A stretch of 64,000 bases of DNA from Amaranthus tricolor (GCF_026212465.1 NC_080048.1:34682422-34746421); one strand, 5' to 3'. Shown: positions 1 to 11,478, numbered from the stretch's first letter. Numbers and translations are program-made. The notes: generated from the letters alone by a model not told the origin.

Positions 1-107
1 TGTTGGATATTGTAAGTTTTATGCTTTGGACAATATGCTTGCATATAATATTTGACTGTTTGAGGTTTGAAAAATATATTTATCTTGAAAGACTTATATA
101 TTCTAAC

Positions 108-790
108 AAAACCACTTCCCAATGTTTTTGTTATGGATTGCACTTACAAGATAACAAGACCAATAAGTACAAGCAACCTTTACTTATTATAGTTGGTGTA
201 TCATGTTTTAACAAACATTTTATTCATGCTTTGTATTCCTTAAAAAAAAGACCATTAAAGATTATATATGGGCTTTACAAATGTTTGCTAACATAAGGGG
301 TGACTCAACTGAACGCTTAGTTATTGTGACAGACAGAGAGTTAGCCTGACTGAATATTATATTGTTCATTTTCTCCAAATTTATTCATATTTTTTTGTGT
401 GGTGAATACAAAAAAATGTTCTCTCTCAGTTTAGAGTTTGCTTTGTAAAAGAAGAATATGATGATTTTATGTCAACATGGAATACCATCGTATTTGCCCA
501 AACAAAAGAAATATTTAGCAATGCTTATGCTTCTTTTAGAGTTTTATACATGGACAAGAAAGAGGTCCTTGACTACATTGAAAGTTCTTTGGATGCCATA
601 TAAGGAACGATTTGTGAGTTTGGATAAATAAAATTTTACATTTTAATGGTTGTGTTACTTTAAGGGCAGAGGATTTACAAGTTTCTATCGGAGACTTTCA
701 ACAAGTAAGAGATAAGATATCTCTTGCTATTCATAATGAATTCCAAGAGATAAAGACATTACATGATAAAGTAATAAATATTAATTTGTA
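108..790 (+). pseudogene. Degenerate Mutator/FAR1-type (MULE) transposase fragment
   Basis: Conceptual translation in shifting frames recovers the core of a plant MULE/FAR1-related transposase. In order it gives a block with FVMDCTYK followed by NKYKQPLLIIVGVSCFNK, then DYIWALQMF, then ERLVIVTDREL. About 100 bp further on comes a WNTIVFAQTKEIFSNAY stretch, then MPYKERFV, and finally LQVSIGDFQQVRDKISLAI. The D of MDCTYK and the D of VTDRE sit where the first two acidic catalytic residues of these DDE transposases lie. At least three frame changes and several stops (for example after TDRELA) rule out a functional protein. The N-terminal zinc-finger part is absent or lies beyond the window edge. 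I infer an old transposon copy rather than a domesticated FAR1 gene. Confidence 0.75.
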
Positions 791-2862
791 GTAAGTGAAT
801 AAAATAATTAGGATGAAAAAATAAGCAAAACATATTAAAAAGATAATTATAGGGACTATTAAATATAGAACTAAGGATTATCCCTTCATTTTGATTTTCT
901 CATATTCCACAATCCCTTTAAATTTAGTACATTTGTTATTTTGATTTGCCCCATAAACTTTGTTACTTTTCCTTTTTCAAAGATGAAATATCACCTATTT
1001 TCATTCACATTTAATTTTTCTTAATTTCATCCTCTCATTTTATTTTTTAAATTAATCAACAAAATAGGTGGCAACGAGAACAAGCTACGCTATTAGAGAA
1101 AATTCCTATATAAAAATTGTTACTAGGAAAAATTTTATCCAAAATAATTTCTCAACAAGATATTGTTTCACACTTAAGCTCAAAAAAGGAAATAATTTTT
1201 AAAAATTATTGCATCAATATACAAAAGAAAAGTAGACAATGAGAAATTTATTTTTTTTTGGCAAATGAATTTTATTACTAATCTAAAAAATCATAAAACA
1301 AACTAAGATTGCCAATACAGGCAAAACAGTCTTAAGGGATACCCCCTACCATTGCATTAGAGTACACACCTCAACCACTTTCTATGAATGATTTATGAGG
1401 CGTACTCTTCATGTGCAGAGGCACCCAAAACTAACAAAACAAACCCAAAAATATTTTAATCAATGCAATTACTCCATCTATGATAAAAATGGGAAAAATG
1501 TATTTACAATTGACCTAAAATGAAAAGTATTTAAGATATCCCAAGTCCTACAGCAAGAAATCCGATGAGCTAATCCTTTGATTTCATCTGTCATGACACA
1601 AAACAGTTAAAAGCTTTTAGTATACAAAACAACCTTGTGAAAGAATAAACCAACAAGACAACATAATCGAGTCTTATTTCAGTTGGAATAAGTATCACAT
1701 CTTTTTAGCAAGTCTTGTATGAAACCATCTCACCATGAGACGAGCTCATCACTTTAAGATTATAACTGATCACCTTACGGGCCCGTTTGGTAATCGGTAC
1801 TAAATGGTGAGGGTGACAATGGAATGTTAGTGTAATTTTGTAAAAATATATTTTGATAAAATTAATGACCATACTTATTCTTTTCAACAAGCTCATTTTA
1901 TTTACTAAATTCATTTCACCACTAAAATATGTGATATTAGGTGAAAATGAAAAATTGTGAACAAAAAGCCTTTTTATGATTAAACTTTTCTATGATCGCT
2001 CGACTAGGCTGCTCCCTCACTCAACCAAGGGTTGTTCGCTCGAGTGGTCAAGCGGCTGCCAGCATATGGTTTTGTGCGGTGTTTCATGCGACTGATCTCT
2101 ACTCATCAATTGGCTTGGCCCTTCATTCAAAACATAAGTGGTAGATTTCTAGTATAAATAGAATGTCTCTGCACTCACTCTACATATCATTCTAACCCTA
2201 AGCCAAAAGAAAAGCCTCTTCTTCTCTAAGTGTAATATCTCCATTGTAAGAGTTCTTGAAGAACTCTATTGTTATTCTTTGTAATACAATCAAGCTAAAT
2301 ACCATCCGAGGACGTAACCCATATTAGATGAACCTCGTAAATCTCTGTGTCTTTGTTTATGGCTTTATTTCTTATTGTTTTTCATCCTAGTTCATAGGAG
2401 TAAATTGTTTCTATCCACATAATATCCCTACTATTATTTTTGGGTGTTGTAGGGATAAAGATTGAATTTTTATGTCTCTAAGTGCTTCTTTTTTCTGGTC
2501 TATTATGCAATTCCTTCTAGTATTCCGATTCCAATTTCCCATTTTTGCCAAATCCAAAAATAGTATTGCAAAATTATAAATATATTACTCCCTCCTCCTC
2601 ATTTAAATTGGTATACGTTGGGGAATTTAGCGTAGCAATTTAATTTAGTAATAAAGTTATAGGCTATGAAAGGAGAAAAATTATGTGAGAATCAAACCTA
2701 AGATTTTTTCTTAAAAAGTGATATTTATTATCTAATTGAGACAAGATTCAATTTTCAAAGTTATAGTTTCAATTTAGCAGTACACAATCAAAATATGCAG
2801 TAGCAAACGTAAATACGTAATAGAATTTACAAAATACAGCAGTATGAAGTTTGTACCATCTA
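791..2862. other. Gene-free, repeat-derived stretch
   Basis: No coding signal is visible. A MITE end carrying CGTCTCACCATGAGACG-like motifs lies near 1720-1790. About 2000-2350 looks like part of an old LTR: it has a TATA motif (AGTATAAATAGA near 2150) followed by a leader-like C/T-rich segment and the phrase CCGAGGACGTAACCC, which resembles LTR sequence of plant retrotransposons. I could not define its ends. A Stowaway-like end (TACTCCCTCC) is at about 2585. Confidence 0.4.
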
Positions 2863-3229
2863 TCACGTTTTTTTCTTGTACATAGTAAGCACTGGATATA
2901 TGTTCTCAAACGCGGTGCAAGTATCTTCTCTAACTTGTAAACCCACAAGATAACATTCCACTTAGATTTTTTATCACAAATTGTTGTATAAGATAGTCAC
3001 ACTGAAAGTCACGTTTTATACATGGGTTAAATAGCCCATCTAATACATATTATGAGAATATAAACTCTTTTTTAAAGATTATTTTACCAAGAAACGATAT
3101 CTCATTAAAGTAGCTTTTCTTTATTTTAAAGCAACCATACATCATTCTCATATCTTATGGAGACTTCATCAACGCACAACATTCAAGGGAAATGGCAGTA
3201 AAAAGGTTCGGTGTGGTGCGGATACTCTT

Positions 3230-3560
3230 ATCCCATATCAAATATTAAACCGGTAAACCCGTTTAAATCCGACCCATTTTTTTTAAAGTTTGTAAAAAAG
3301 TTTTTTTATTCTACTTTATGGCCCATTGGGTCGACCCACCTATATATATATATATATATATATATGATAATATCATATAAAAAATATTAAAAAAAGTGGC
3401 AAAATAATTTTTGCAACCAATTCCTATAATTATCCGACCCACCCCGGCCCGATCCTTTACACCAATGCTCGTCATGACCCGAACCTTTAATGATCCGTTA
3501 AAATACGATCCGTCCCTTGACCCATTAGGTCAACCCGCCCCCTTTAGCACTTCTAAATAC
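3230..3560. mobile_element. Diverged hAT-like MITE, left end unclear
   Basis: This segment is rich in CCGACCC, GACCCATT and GACCCGAAC motifs and contains a short (TA)n run at 3341-3365. It resembles the better-preserved element at 4579-4874, sharing the block around TTATTTTACTTTATGRCCC...TTGGGT.GACCCACCT. It lies in the last intron of the TBP pseudogene and ends at about 3555 with GCACTTCTA. I could not identify a matching left terminus or a target duplication. Confidence 0.5.
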
Positions 3561-4430
3561 GAGTGGACCAATAAGTCTCACCTTTGCTCCGGTGATGACG
3601 ATCTTCCCTGAGACAAATATAAGCATCACTATCTTGGGTTGCTTCATTCGGTAAATCAACCCAGGAAACAGTTCAGGTTCATACTACATATGAAATTTTT
3701 ACTTTAAATTAAGGATGAACAACATGGTATAAAACATCAGTGATCAGAACAACAAATTAAATATGGTATAAAATGTGGATACTTACAGAAACCGCAAGCC
3801 CTTCCAGTTTAATAGCAAGCTTAACGTCACATGATCAAACAATATTTTGGATCTTGAAATCCTGCAAAACAGAATGTTAGATTTAACCAATTATGTCTAA
3901 AATAAAATTTTTTTACCAGAAATCTATCTAAGAAAATATGATTTACCTTGAATTTTGCAGGAAATCCCAGTTTCTGAACGACTCGAGCATACTGAAAGAG
4001 AAGATGACAAGGGTTTAGACTTAAAAGAGAAAGCAAGTACTAATATCCACAAGACACATCACATGATTCGCTAATCTTCTCGCGAATTGTGAATTGCAAA
4101 AAGTAAATTGTGTTCGGTTATGGGCTATTTTTAGGCCATTTTGAACATATCGCGAATTCAAAAAGTGAATTAACTTGCAAACTAAATAAAACGCACCTTG
4201 CGCGCTGCTAATCTGGACTGTTCCTCACTCTTAGCTCCAGTGCAAACCTATGTCCATCACATGATCACAAGACATCAGCTGACTAGCACTTAAAACTTAA
4301 AAGTATCATGTTATGTGGACTCTTAATGTCTTACACATATGCAAAAGATCAAAAAATTGATGTATTATATCATTTTTGTTAGATCAGAAAATTGATGTAT
4401 TACATCATTTTTGTTACTTAACAAGAACAC

Positions 4431-4572
4431 ACCATTATCCCAATGGCGACCACCAAAGCGGGGTTTGAAGATCGGATATACACAATCTTACCCTTGTTAA
4501 TGATAACAAAGAGATTATTTCTGATTCATCTGTAATCCGTTGGTAGCAAACATCATCAGCTTATAGCCTCAT
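4431..4572 (-). repeat. Au-SINE-like repeat, copy 1
   Basis: On the minus strand this reads through the Au-SINE/RTE-tail type phrases AATCTCTTTGTT, AAGGGTAAGATTGTGTATAT and the closing GGGATAATGGT. It is a diverged copy of 4949-5096, in the same orientation and the same intron of the TBP pseudogene. Family assignment is from remembered motifs, not an alignment. Confidence 0.55.
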
Positions 4573-4578
4573 CGTCAT

Positions 4579-4874
4579 TAGAGGTATTCACCATGCTTGG
4601 TTGAGGCGGGTCGGGGGAGTATTAAACCCGACCCACATTGACCCATTTTTTTAAAAGCTCATATAATATTTTTTTTATTTTACTTTATGACCCGTTGGGT
4701 TGACCCACCTCTATATATATATATAGAGTGGTAAAAAAATTTCGGCAACCAATTTCCATAATTAACCGATCCGGCCCCTTACACCAAGGCCCGCTAATGA
4801 CCCGAACAGTTATTAACCAAACCCGATAATAAACCGTTAAAATGTGACCCAACCTGCCCCGTTTAACACCTCTA
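4579..4874. mobile_element. 296-bp hAT-like MITE with 8-bp target duplication
   Basis: The left end is TAGAGGTATTCACC and the right end, reverse-complemented, is TAGAGGTGTTAAACGGGG, the TAGAGGTGTT type of plant hAT elements. It is flanked by ATCGTCAT (4571-4578) and ATCATCAT (4875-4882), a 7/8 match consistent with an 8-bp hAT target duplication. It has no coding capacity. It sits in the intron between exons 3 and 4 of the TBP pseudogene, between two Au-SINE-like copies. Confidence 0.75.
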
Positions 4875-4948
4875 ATCATCATACAAGAGTAGTATATAAG
4901 ACTCAGTTTTCTAGTTACCTTTTAAACAAATCTCTAGTACAACAACAC

Positions 4949-5096
4949 ACCATTACTCCAATGAAAAGCTCCCCTCAAGGCGTGGTTTGGAGGGTCGTAT
5001 GTATACAATCTTACCCTTGTGAGTGAAAACAAAGAGATTATTTCTGATCGACCCTTTGGTAGCACTAGCAAACATCATCTGCTTATTGCCTCATTC
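4949..5096 (-). repeat. Au-SINE-like repeat, copy 2
   Basis: The minus strand contains AATAATCTCTTTGTTTTCAC, then AAGGGTAAGATTGTATAC, then a GGGGAGCTTTTCATTGGAG-type end. It parallels copy 1, including the shared flank AGCAAACATCATC...GCTTAT.GCCTCAT, so the pair may result from a local duplication rather than two insertions. Confidence 0.55.
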
Positions 5097-5868
5097 GATT
5101 GCTCTTTTGGCAAACAAATTTAGATGTTGAAACTTGCCAGTTTGCCAGAAGCAAAAATGAAAGCAGTGGTCTTTGGTTCTCTGATTCGCATTATTACAGC
5201 AGCAAAACGCTAAAAAGAGTAGACGAAGGCAGAAATAAGTACCTTGGGAGCTAAAACAAAGTGTCTACAAATTAACAACTGATAGCAATGATTTATCCTT
5301 GGGTTATATTCTGCATTACGAGCAGGCAATGCAATTTGTGGAAGATTTAATTTGCATTCCAAATCGACGGTTGACACAATGATTTTATGAGCAGAAAGGC
5401 AGAAACATAACAAAGAGTTAAATAACAACGAATTCAGTAAAAAAAAAATTAAAAAAAAAGTAAGTAGAAAAAATGCAAAAAGAAGTAAGAGTGCGGGTTT
5501 TGTATGAACTTGGTATGTACACGCTATAGAGTACGCACCAACCATAGATTTTGGGTGTATGAGGTAAGAAGTGTGAGACACTGGAGTCTAGAGTGAAGAA
5601 TTTAAACTAGTGAATAAGCAATCCAGGAGTGATACATAATAGAAATATAATAAATACGAGAAAATTGAAAATACTAACAAAATGTATAATTGGTATAGAG
5701 TATAATATTCCAAGTAAACTTATAAAGCTCAGTCCGTATAGAGGAGAAAATATCATTATAAACAAAAAGACACTAAAATAACAATATCAAAGCCTAATCC
5801 AAAAGAACGGTTAGGCCGGCAAAGAGAAAATAATTAAGAACAAATAGAGGGAGTATATATAAGTCCAA

Positions 5869-6401
5869 GGGGTGTGCAAAAAAACTCGATATCCGAAATA
5901 TCCGATCCGGATTATCCGGTTTTTAAAACCGGATAATTTACCTGATTTTTGCAAACCGGATAATTCGGATCGGGTACCCGATTTGGTTTTTTTTAAAAAA
6001 ATAATAAAATAAAATAGTGATGGTATTTATTAAGTTAACCTTGGGTTGAATCTTAACATAATTTTTTTTATAATTGTTTTTACTTAAACCAATGTGTAAT
6101 AATATTATTCTTTAATTTCCTTAATTTGTCTTTTATGACTAATTTAGCTAAATATTTTTAAACAGTTAGTATTTTAAATTTATATAAAAAAATATTTTAA
6201 ATAAAAATAGAGATAAAAACGCATGGTTGAACGAAAAAAAGACAAAAAGAATTTCTAAAAAAAACATTCTAAGAAAATCGGGTATCCGTTTCCGATCCGG
6301 TTTAAATTGGGTCGGAACCGGATCACAATTTTAGGTATCCGAAAAAGCGGGTACCCGGAATTCCGGATCCGGGTCGACCCGGTATCCGGTTTTGAACACC
6401 C
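5869..6401. mobile_element. MITE-like element with ATCCGG-rich inverted arms
   Basis: The left arm begins GGGGTGTGCAAAA and is packed with TATCCG/CCGGAT motifs. The right arm ends CGGTTTTGAACACCC with the same motifs in opposite orientation (GGTATCCG, GGGTACCCGG). The arms could pair. I found no convincing target duplication. A related but more decayed copy appears near 46874. It lies in the first coding intron of the TBP pseudogene. Confidence 0.55.
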
Positions 6402-6580
6402 AATGACTCATTTTACTTTAATTTATTATTATAATCTATCAAAAAATTGTAAATCTTTAATCCCGTCAACTCATAGTCACAAATTGACAACAACCAATTA
6501 GTGTCATTGACTTACTGAAGAGTTGGAGGCTTCTCCGAAACAGCTGATTGGTTACCTGCCAAACGACCTTGAGCTGCCAT

Positions 6581-9205
6581 TTATCTATAAAGCTGTTCCC
6601 TCTAAACAACAATAAACTGAAGATGAAAAATAACCAACATTAAATAACAATGTCATTTGTATATTTATTTACTTTATATAACCCATATAAATTTTACTTC
6701 AATAATAATAATAATGCCTTAAAACCCATCATCAATCAATCAAAGTTTTATCAATTATTTGAGTAATATTTGATTTAGATAATAATTTAGGAAAAAAACT
6801 AGAAAAGGAGAAGGAATCAAGAGAAAAGAATAATAAAAAGATTTTTGTATCACTCTCATTTTGTTTAACATCATTTGCTTATTAAGTTTCCATTCATTCA
6901 AATTCAATTCTATTTTAATGAATCATGACTTTATTTTAAATTCATATATACATTTTTATTCTATTTTAATTTAATTTCATTCACACAAGAATCAGATCTT
7001 ATCTCAGTTATTGAAGAGAAGTATTAATATTTAAGAGATGTCTTAAATTCAATCCTCACCCAACCACCATTTTCCTTCATCCTACTCTATAATTATAAAA
7101 AATTACCCAAACAAAAACCTATTTTCTCCCTTTATTGGGGTATTTGATTTATGACTTTTTGCTTAACTTTTTAGTTGACTTTTGGCTCAATGATTCGTCA
7201 AACAGCCAAAAACATTTTTGGTAAATGGCTTTTAAGCCGGCTTAAAAGCTCGCTAAATAAGTTACTCCCTTAACTTTTTTGTTAGATTTTGGCTTATTAA
7301 TCCACTTTTTCTCCAATAAACAACCAACAATCAATATTTAAATTTACGAAACATTTTCAGCATTCAAATAGCTTAAAAGCTAACAATATAAATAAGTCAA
7401 CTAAAAAAAAGCCAACAACTCATTGTCAAACACTCCGTATCAAATATCTCTCATTTCTCAATATAATGCAGTACTACATATCATTATACAATCTATATCA
7501 TTACATGGAAAAATTACCCACAAAAAAAATCCTCCTCTCCTGATCCTTATTACTATTTAATAAAGAATCTCTGGCTTTATCCAATATCAATAAATACAGA
7601 CCAATTACCAAGCAAGAATACATCATTCACAAAATAAAAAGAAGATTATTCGCCGCCTGCCTCATACGCGTACATGACACAAATCATACAATCCCCACAA
7701 AACTTGCATAATCCCATTTATCATTCCAAAATCCACATGGTTTCGAGGTGCATATACAGCTAATTATTAAAGTTGCTCGAATAAGCTATAGAAGATTTTA
7801 GGTCAAATTATTTGCAGTGAAAACCCTAAAATTGCTACCGATTCGTCTTGTACAATTTATTATAATCCATAATCTGTTGTGATTACTGTATATGTAAAAT
7901 ATTTATCACAAGTAATTCCGATACAAAATCGTCTGGAAAGATTAAATTAGTGCTAATCTAGGAGGAATTATTAAAATTAAATAGTGATCTGGCAACATTC
8001 ATATGGAAGGATTGAAAAGGCATTGAACGTACGTTGTAGTATTAGTGCATGGGAAGATCACGTGTGTTTGCAAGACACTTGTCAACTATAGAAGATCATT
8101 ATAAGCTAGTAGGAGAGGTGTTAATAGGAGAAGCAAAGAGTGCCATGAAGAATAAAGGAAAGATCACCAAAGTAAAGAGTAACTTGACACGTTTAAGACA
8201 ACCACAGTGGCATATAAGGAAATTTTGGGAATTGATGATACAGTAGAAGAATGTTCCACATGTACAAGGATAAGACTATAAATACACATCAAAGAGCTCA
8301 TAAATAGGGTAATTAATTTTTAACAAACAATTATGGCAAAGAGAAAAACGAAGAACTCTAAGTAATTTATTGCTAAAGAGTTATTACATCTGATTTTCCG
8401 GGAACCATATTGATTTTCAGAGAAGCATTATAATTGCACAATCATAAATCTTAGAGAGAATTTATTATTGTGGTATATAAATCCATAAAAAGTACATTTG
8501 CCAAATATTAATCACAAAAAACCTCACGTCAAAATAAGTCCTAATTAGTAATCCACCTTGTAGCCACAGTACTCGTGGGAGGACCTATTAGGCAATCCGT
8601 CTCAGACTGTTAATGACTTGTGTGTCGGAGTGGGTCCTCGGATAAACATTTCGGGCCCTACTAACCCCTTGTTGCATTTTACAGGGATAAACATTTTCTC
8701 TTAAACGATCTTATTGCATAACTTGGTAAGATAGCAAAGACAGGCTTCCACCAGTACTTAATTTCTAATTAAATACAAATCAGGGAATTAATATCTTAAA
8801 TTAATTGTCCTACAAAAACAGACATGAACAATTACTAACCCTAGAATTCGCAGAATCAATTACAAGGAACAAATAAAAGCACAACGAAAAGATTCTTCAA
8901 GAGAACAAGTGGATCCTCAATCACAGTCGACAATCTCGAGTAAAATTTTCCGCTTGAAATATTTATCAAACATCTATTTTTAAAATCCAGGTGAAACAAT
9001 AAGATCTAACAAAGTAGAGCATGAAAATTATCAAATCTATCTGATTGGTGATTAAAAGACGAAATTTAGGGTTTATTAGTGTCGAAGTTTAAGAAGTGAG
9101 TGGTGCGGAGAACAATTAGCACGACGATTACGAGTGAATATGAGAAGAGACGAGAGAAATTATAGATATTAGAGGTTTTTATAGTGTTTGGAATTTTGAA
9201 TGGAC
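6581..9205. other. Region upstream of the TBP pseudogene
   Basis: No complete gene is seen. A MITE-like repeat with GGGGTATTTGAT at 7137 and its inverse TGTCAAACACTCC ending at 7436 fills part of it. The minus-strand segment from about 9180 down to 8820 looks like an old 5' leader and intron of the TBP copy: it is C/T-rich, holds an AAACCCTAA telo-box-like motif near 9070 and a TTTTTGTAGG acceptor-like site near 8810. An open frame at 8049-8246 (+) resembles nothing I know and is not called. Confidence 0.4.
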
Positions 9206-9214
9206 GTTTATATA
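9206..9214 (-). promoter_or_regulatory. TATA box, probable relic promoter of the TBP pseudogene
   Basis: The minus strand reads CACTATATAAACG here. It is followed at the expected distance by a C/T-rich stretch (about 9180 downwards) and a telo-box-like AAACCCTAA. This would place the start of transcription near 9180, with a long intron before the first coding exon at 6580. The linkage to TBP is inference from orientation and position. Confidence 0.4.
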
Positions 9215-9400
9215 GTGACGGCATATATAGACCGTTTTAGCGTGATGCAGATCTATACAAAGGCCCATTAATGAAAAAATATTTTAAAAATGAAAATTGC
9301 ACTCCAACAAAGGAAGTGATTTTTTTAGCAAAGGAAGTGATTTTTTTAAATAAATATAAATATAATTAGATATTTTTTTTAAATAGTTTGGGTTAGCTCA

Positions 9401-9605
9401 ATTGAAGTGTCTCACGGTGAGACGGTCTCAATAGAGAATTAGGGTAATTTATAACCTCTGATTTTTAATATATGATTTATAGACTTATTCTTATGAGAAA
9501 TCGTCTCATAATAAGACGATCCAATAATAAAGAGCCCATATGTTCACAATATGTATTATTGGATCATTCAACTCTTGTATAGAACGCATCTCACGGTATA
9601 ACCGT
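9401..9605. repeat. MITE copies of the GAGACGGTCTC family
   Basis: GTGTCTCACGGTGAGACGGT at 9408 forms a short palindrome. Related motifs recur in both orientations (GAAATCGTCTCATAATAAGACG near 9500, ATCTCACGGTATAACCGTC near 9590). These are the terminal hairpins of a roughly 130-bp repeat seen at least seven times in the window. Confidence 0.55.
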
Positions 9606-9703
9606 CTCATATAAGAATTTATATAATTTGTAATCATAATCAGGCCCGACTTGATAACAGGAGAATCATGAGTGGTGATTCGGTGCTATGGTAATTAAAA
9701 TTT

Positions 9704-10232
9704 GAGAAATTCCACGTGGTAACCCTGAAGTTTTGGGTTTTTCACGTGGTAATCAAAACTTTTAAAAAATCCATGCGGTAACCATGAGGTTTACCAAATT
9801 GTTCCACTGTGGCCTTTTTGCACATAAAACGTTAGCAAATGTTAATTTCAAAGTTTTAAGGCTGTTGTACGCCTATTTATGTGATTTATCATTTCAAATG
9901 CCATCAATTCCAACCTTTTCTCCCAAAACATAAACCTTAACTCTACCATCTTTCATCCAAATCATATTTTATCCCCCAAATCCAAAGACGGTAGAGTAAG
10001 GGTTTTTTTAGGGGGAAAAATGTTGAAATTGATGGCATTTGAAATGGTGACTCGCATAAATAAGTGTACAACATCCTTAAAGCTTCGAAATTAATGTTTA
10101 CTAACGTTTTATGAGTTAAAAGGTCACAGTGGAACAATTTGGTAAATCTCAGGGTTACCGCGTGGAGTTTTTAATAGTTTTGGTTACCACGTGGAAAACC
10201 TAAAACCTCAGGGTTACCACGTGGAATTTCCT
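9704..10232. mobile_element. 529-bp foldback element, Mutator-like, 9-bp target duplication
   Basis: Two arms of about 240-250 bp are near-perfect inverse copies. The left arm runs from GAGAAATTCCACGTGGTAAC to about 9960; the right arm ends CCACGTGGAATTTCCT, with shared internal blocks such as AAATTGTTCCACTGTG and CATTTCAAATGCCATCAATT. The identical 9-mer TTAAAATTT flanks both sides (9695-9703 and 10233-10241), the target-duplication length typical of Mutator-like elements. There is no coding potential. If transcribed it would form a long hairpin RNA. Confidence 0.85.
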
Positions 10233-10611
10233 TTAAAATTTTTAGTGGGAAATCTTATTGAATAATTTGCTAAATTAGAGTTAAAAAGATAAAACTTGTC
10301 ATTTTGATGTTTATAGATTAATAGAAGTATTTTCCAAGCTAGTGTTCCCGTGGGTAATGAATTATTTTTCTGGTTTGGAGACTCAAAACCGCTACATTTT
10401 ACTAAAAATTAAAAGGTTTAATCTCAAACACTAAAATTTACTTCATAATACAAATAATTGCAATTGACAATAGACGTCAATGAGAAAATATCATTTTGAA
10501 ATATACTTTGTCCATCAAAGCTAGTTATTCTCTATCATTATGTTGGGATGAGTTATCCTACAATGATAAATTGAAAATGGTGTGCACGCTTTATAAGCTA
10601 TTAGAGACTTT

Positions 10612-10727
10612 CTTCCCATTGCCATATGATTATGGGATGGTATATATCTCCTTGGCTTATGAAGTGTGTGCACTTGTGTCCCCCGTTAATATGCTGACAT
10701 TCACAATATGTCCATCCTAATTTAACA
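10612..10727 (+). repeat. LTR fragment of a TRIM-like element
   Basis: This segment is an inverse copy, with few mismatches, of 15790-15905 in the first intron of the dioxygenase gene. Shared blocks are GGTATATATCTCCTTGGCTT and the end TCCATCCTAATTTAACA. It matches the 3' part of that element's LTR and ends with the same AACA terminus. No partner LTR is nearby, so it is a fragment. Confidence 0.6.
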
Positions 10728-11478
10728 CATTACTTTTTGAATATCAATGCACAAATTTGTAGTGAAGCTTTGCATAAGAATTCGTAAAAAAATAAATTGA
10801 AAGAACAAATGAAAATAAAAGGAGAAATACTTTTATTTTTTAAGCCTGAAATATTCTGTTTTTTAGTCATTATAATACAAGGATGAAATTGTCATATAAG
10901 TCTTTTAATCACATCATTATTACATTGTACTTCTTTTGACCAATTATTTAAAAAATCTAAACAAAGTTTATGATGAAAAAATTAAAAAAATTATCTAAAT
11001 AAAACTTTATTATGTTGTGTATTTTAGTTCATTATGTGGACTTCCAATAATTTCAACACCTTCCTGGTAAATTGCATCATGTCTTTTAAAGTGATTCAAA
11101 ATTGTGATAATCTTTTCCTTTGTTTTTTTTTTAAAGATCTTTTTCTTTGGTTATATCTTAGTTTTTGATCTCTCATACAATTTATAATAGTTCTTCTTGT
11201 GTTACAAGCTATTTACAACATTATAAATATTATTTATTCATCATTTTTTATTTGTGACTAATTTTTGATCTTTAAGTTAAAAATAGTGAAATGAAATCTT
11301 GTTTGATTCCTCTCAATGCAACATTATGAATAATAAATTTTGATAGTTTTTTATTATATATAATATATAATTAGAGATAACAAGAAATAATTAGTGCAAT
11401 GGATTCTTTGAAAAATAAATCATTGCAAGTATTTCAAAACAGAAAAATAATGTGCAATGTCTTAAAAAATATATATAT

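Larger units (their letters stand above)
2863..6580 (-). pseudogene. TBP: TATA-binding protein (TBP) gene copy, non-processed pseudogene
   Basis: Eight exon blocks in order encode nearly a whole TBP: 6580-6516 (MAAQGRLAGN... to PPTL), about 5388-5297 (IVSTVDLECK to ARNAEYNP), 5209-5138 (RFAAVIMRIREPKTT), 4247-4197 (VCTGAKSEEQSRLAARK), 3991-3947 (YARVVQKLGFPAKFK), 3861-3787 (DFKIQNIV...), 3683-3582 ([17 protein letters not shown]) and 2934-2863 (TAFENIYPVL). TBP binds the TATA element and nucleates transcription initiation. Introns are at the family's positions, so this is a duplicated gene, not a retrocopy. Lesions: TGA in the NIVGSCDV block (GGA to TGA); loss of six codons (HGAFSS region) at the end of that exon; exon-2 acceptor AG read as AT; exon-2 donor GT read as AT; exon-8 acceptor AG read as AA. 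One intron uses a GC donor (5137). Intron 3 holds a hAT-like MITE and SINE-like repeats. An intact TBP must exist elsewhere in the genome. Confidence 0.92.

Noticed and set aside
3..296. 97-codon open frame at the window start
   Set aside because: Its frame is mostly wrong relative to the transposase blocks, which are recovered only by switching frames; a by-product of the MULE relic.
5210..5581. 123-codon minus-strand frame containing TVDLECKLNLPQIALPARN
   Set aside because: Only the part at 5388-5297 is real: it is TBP exon 2 read through its damaged splice sites into flanking intron. It is covered by the TBP pseudogene.
8049..8246. 65-codon plus-strand frame MGRSRVFARHLS...
   Set aside because: No family resemblance that I can support, no promoter-like context, and it lies in repeat-rich DNA upstream of the TBP copy.
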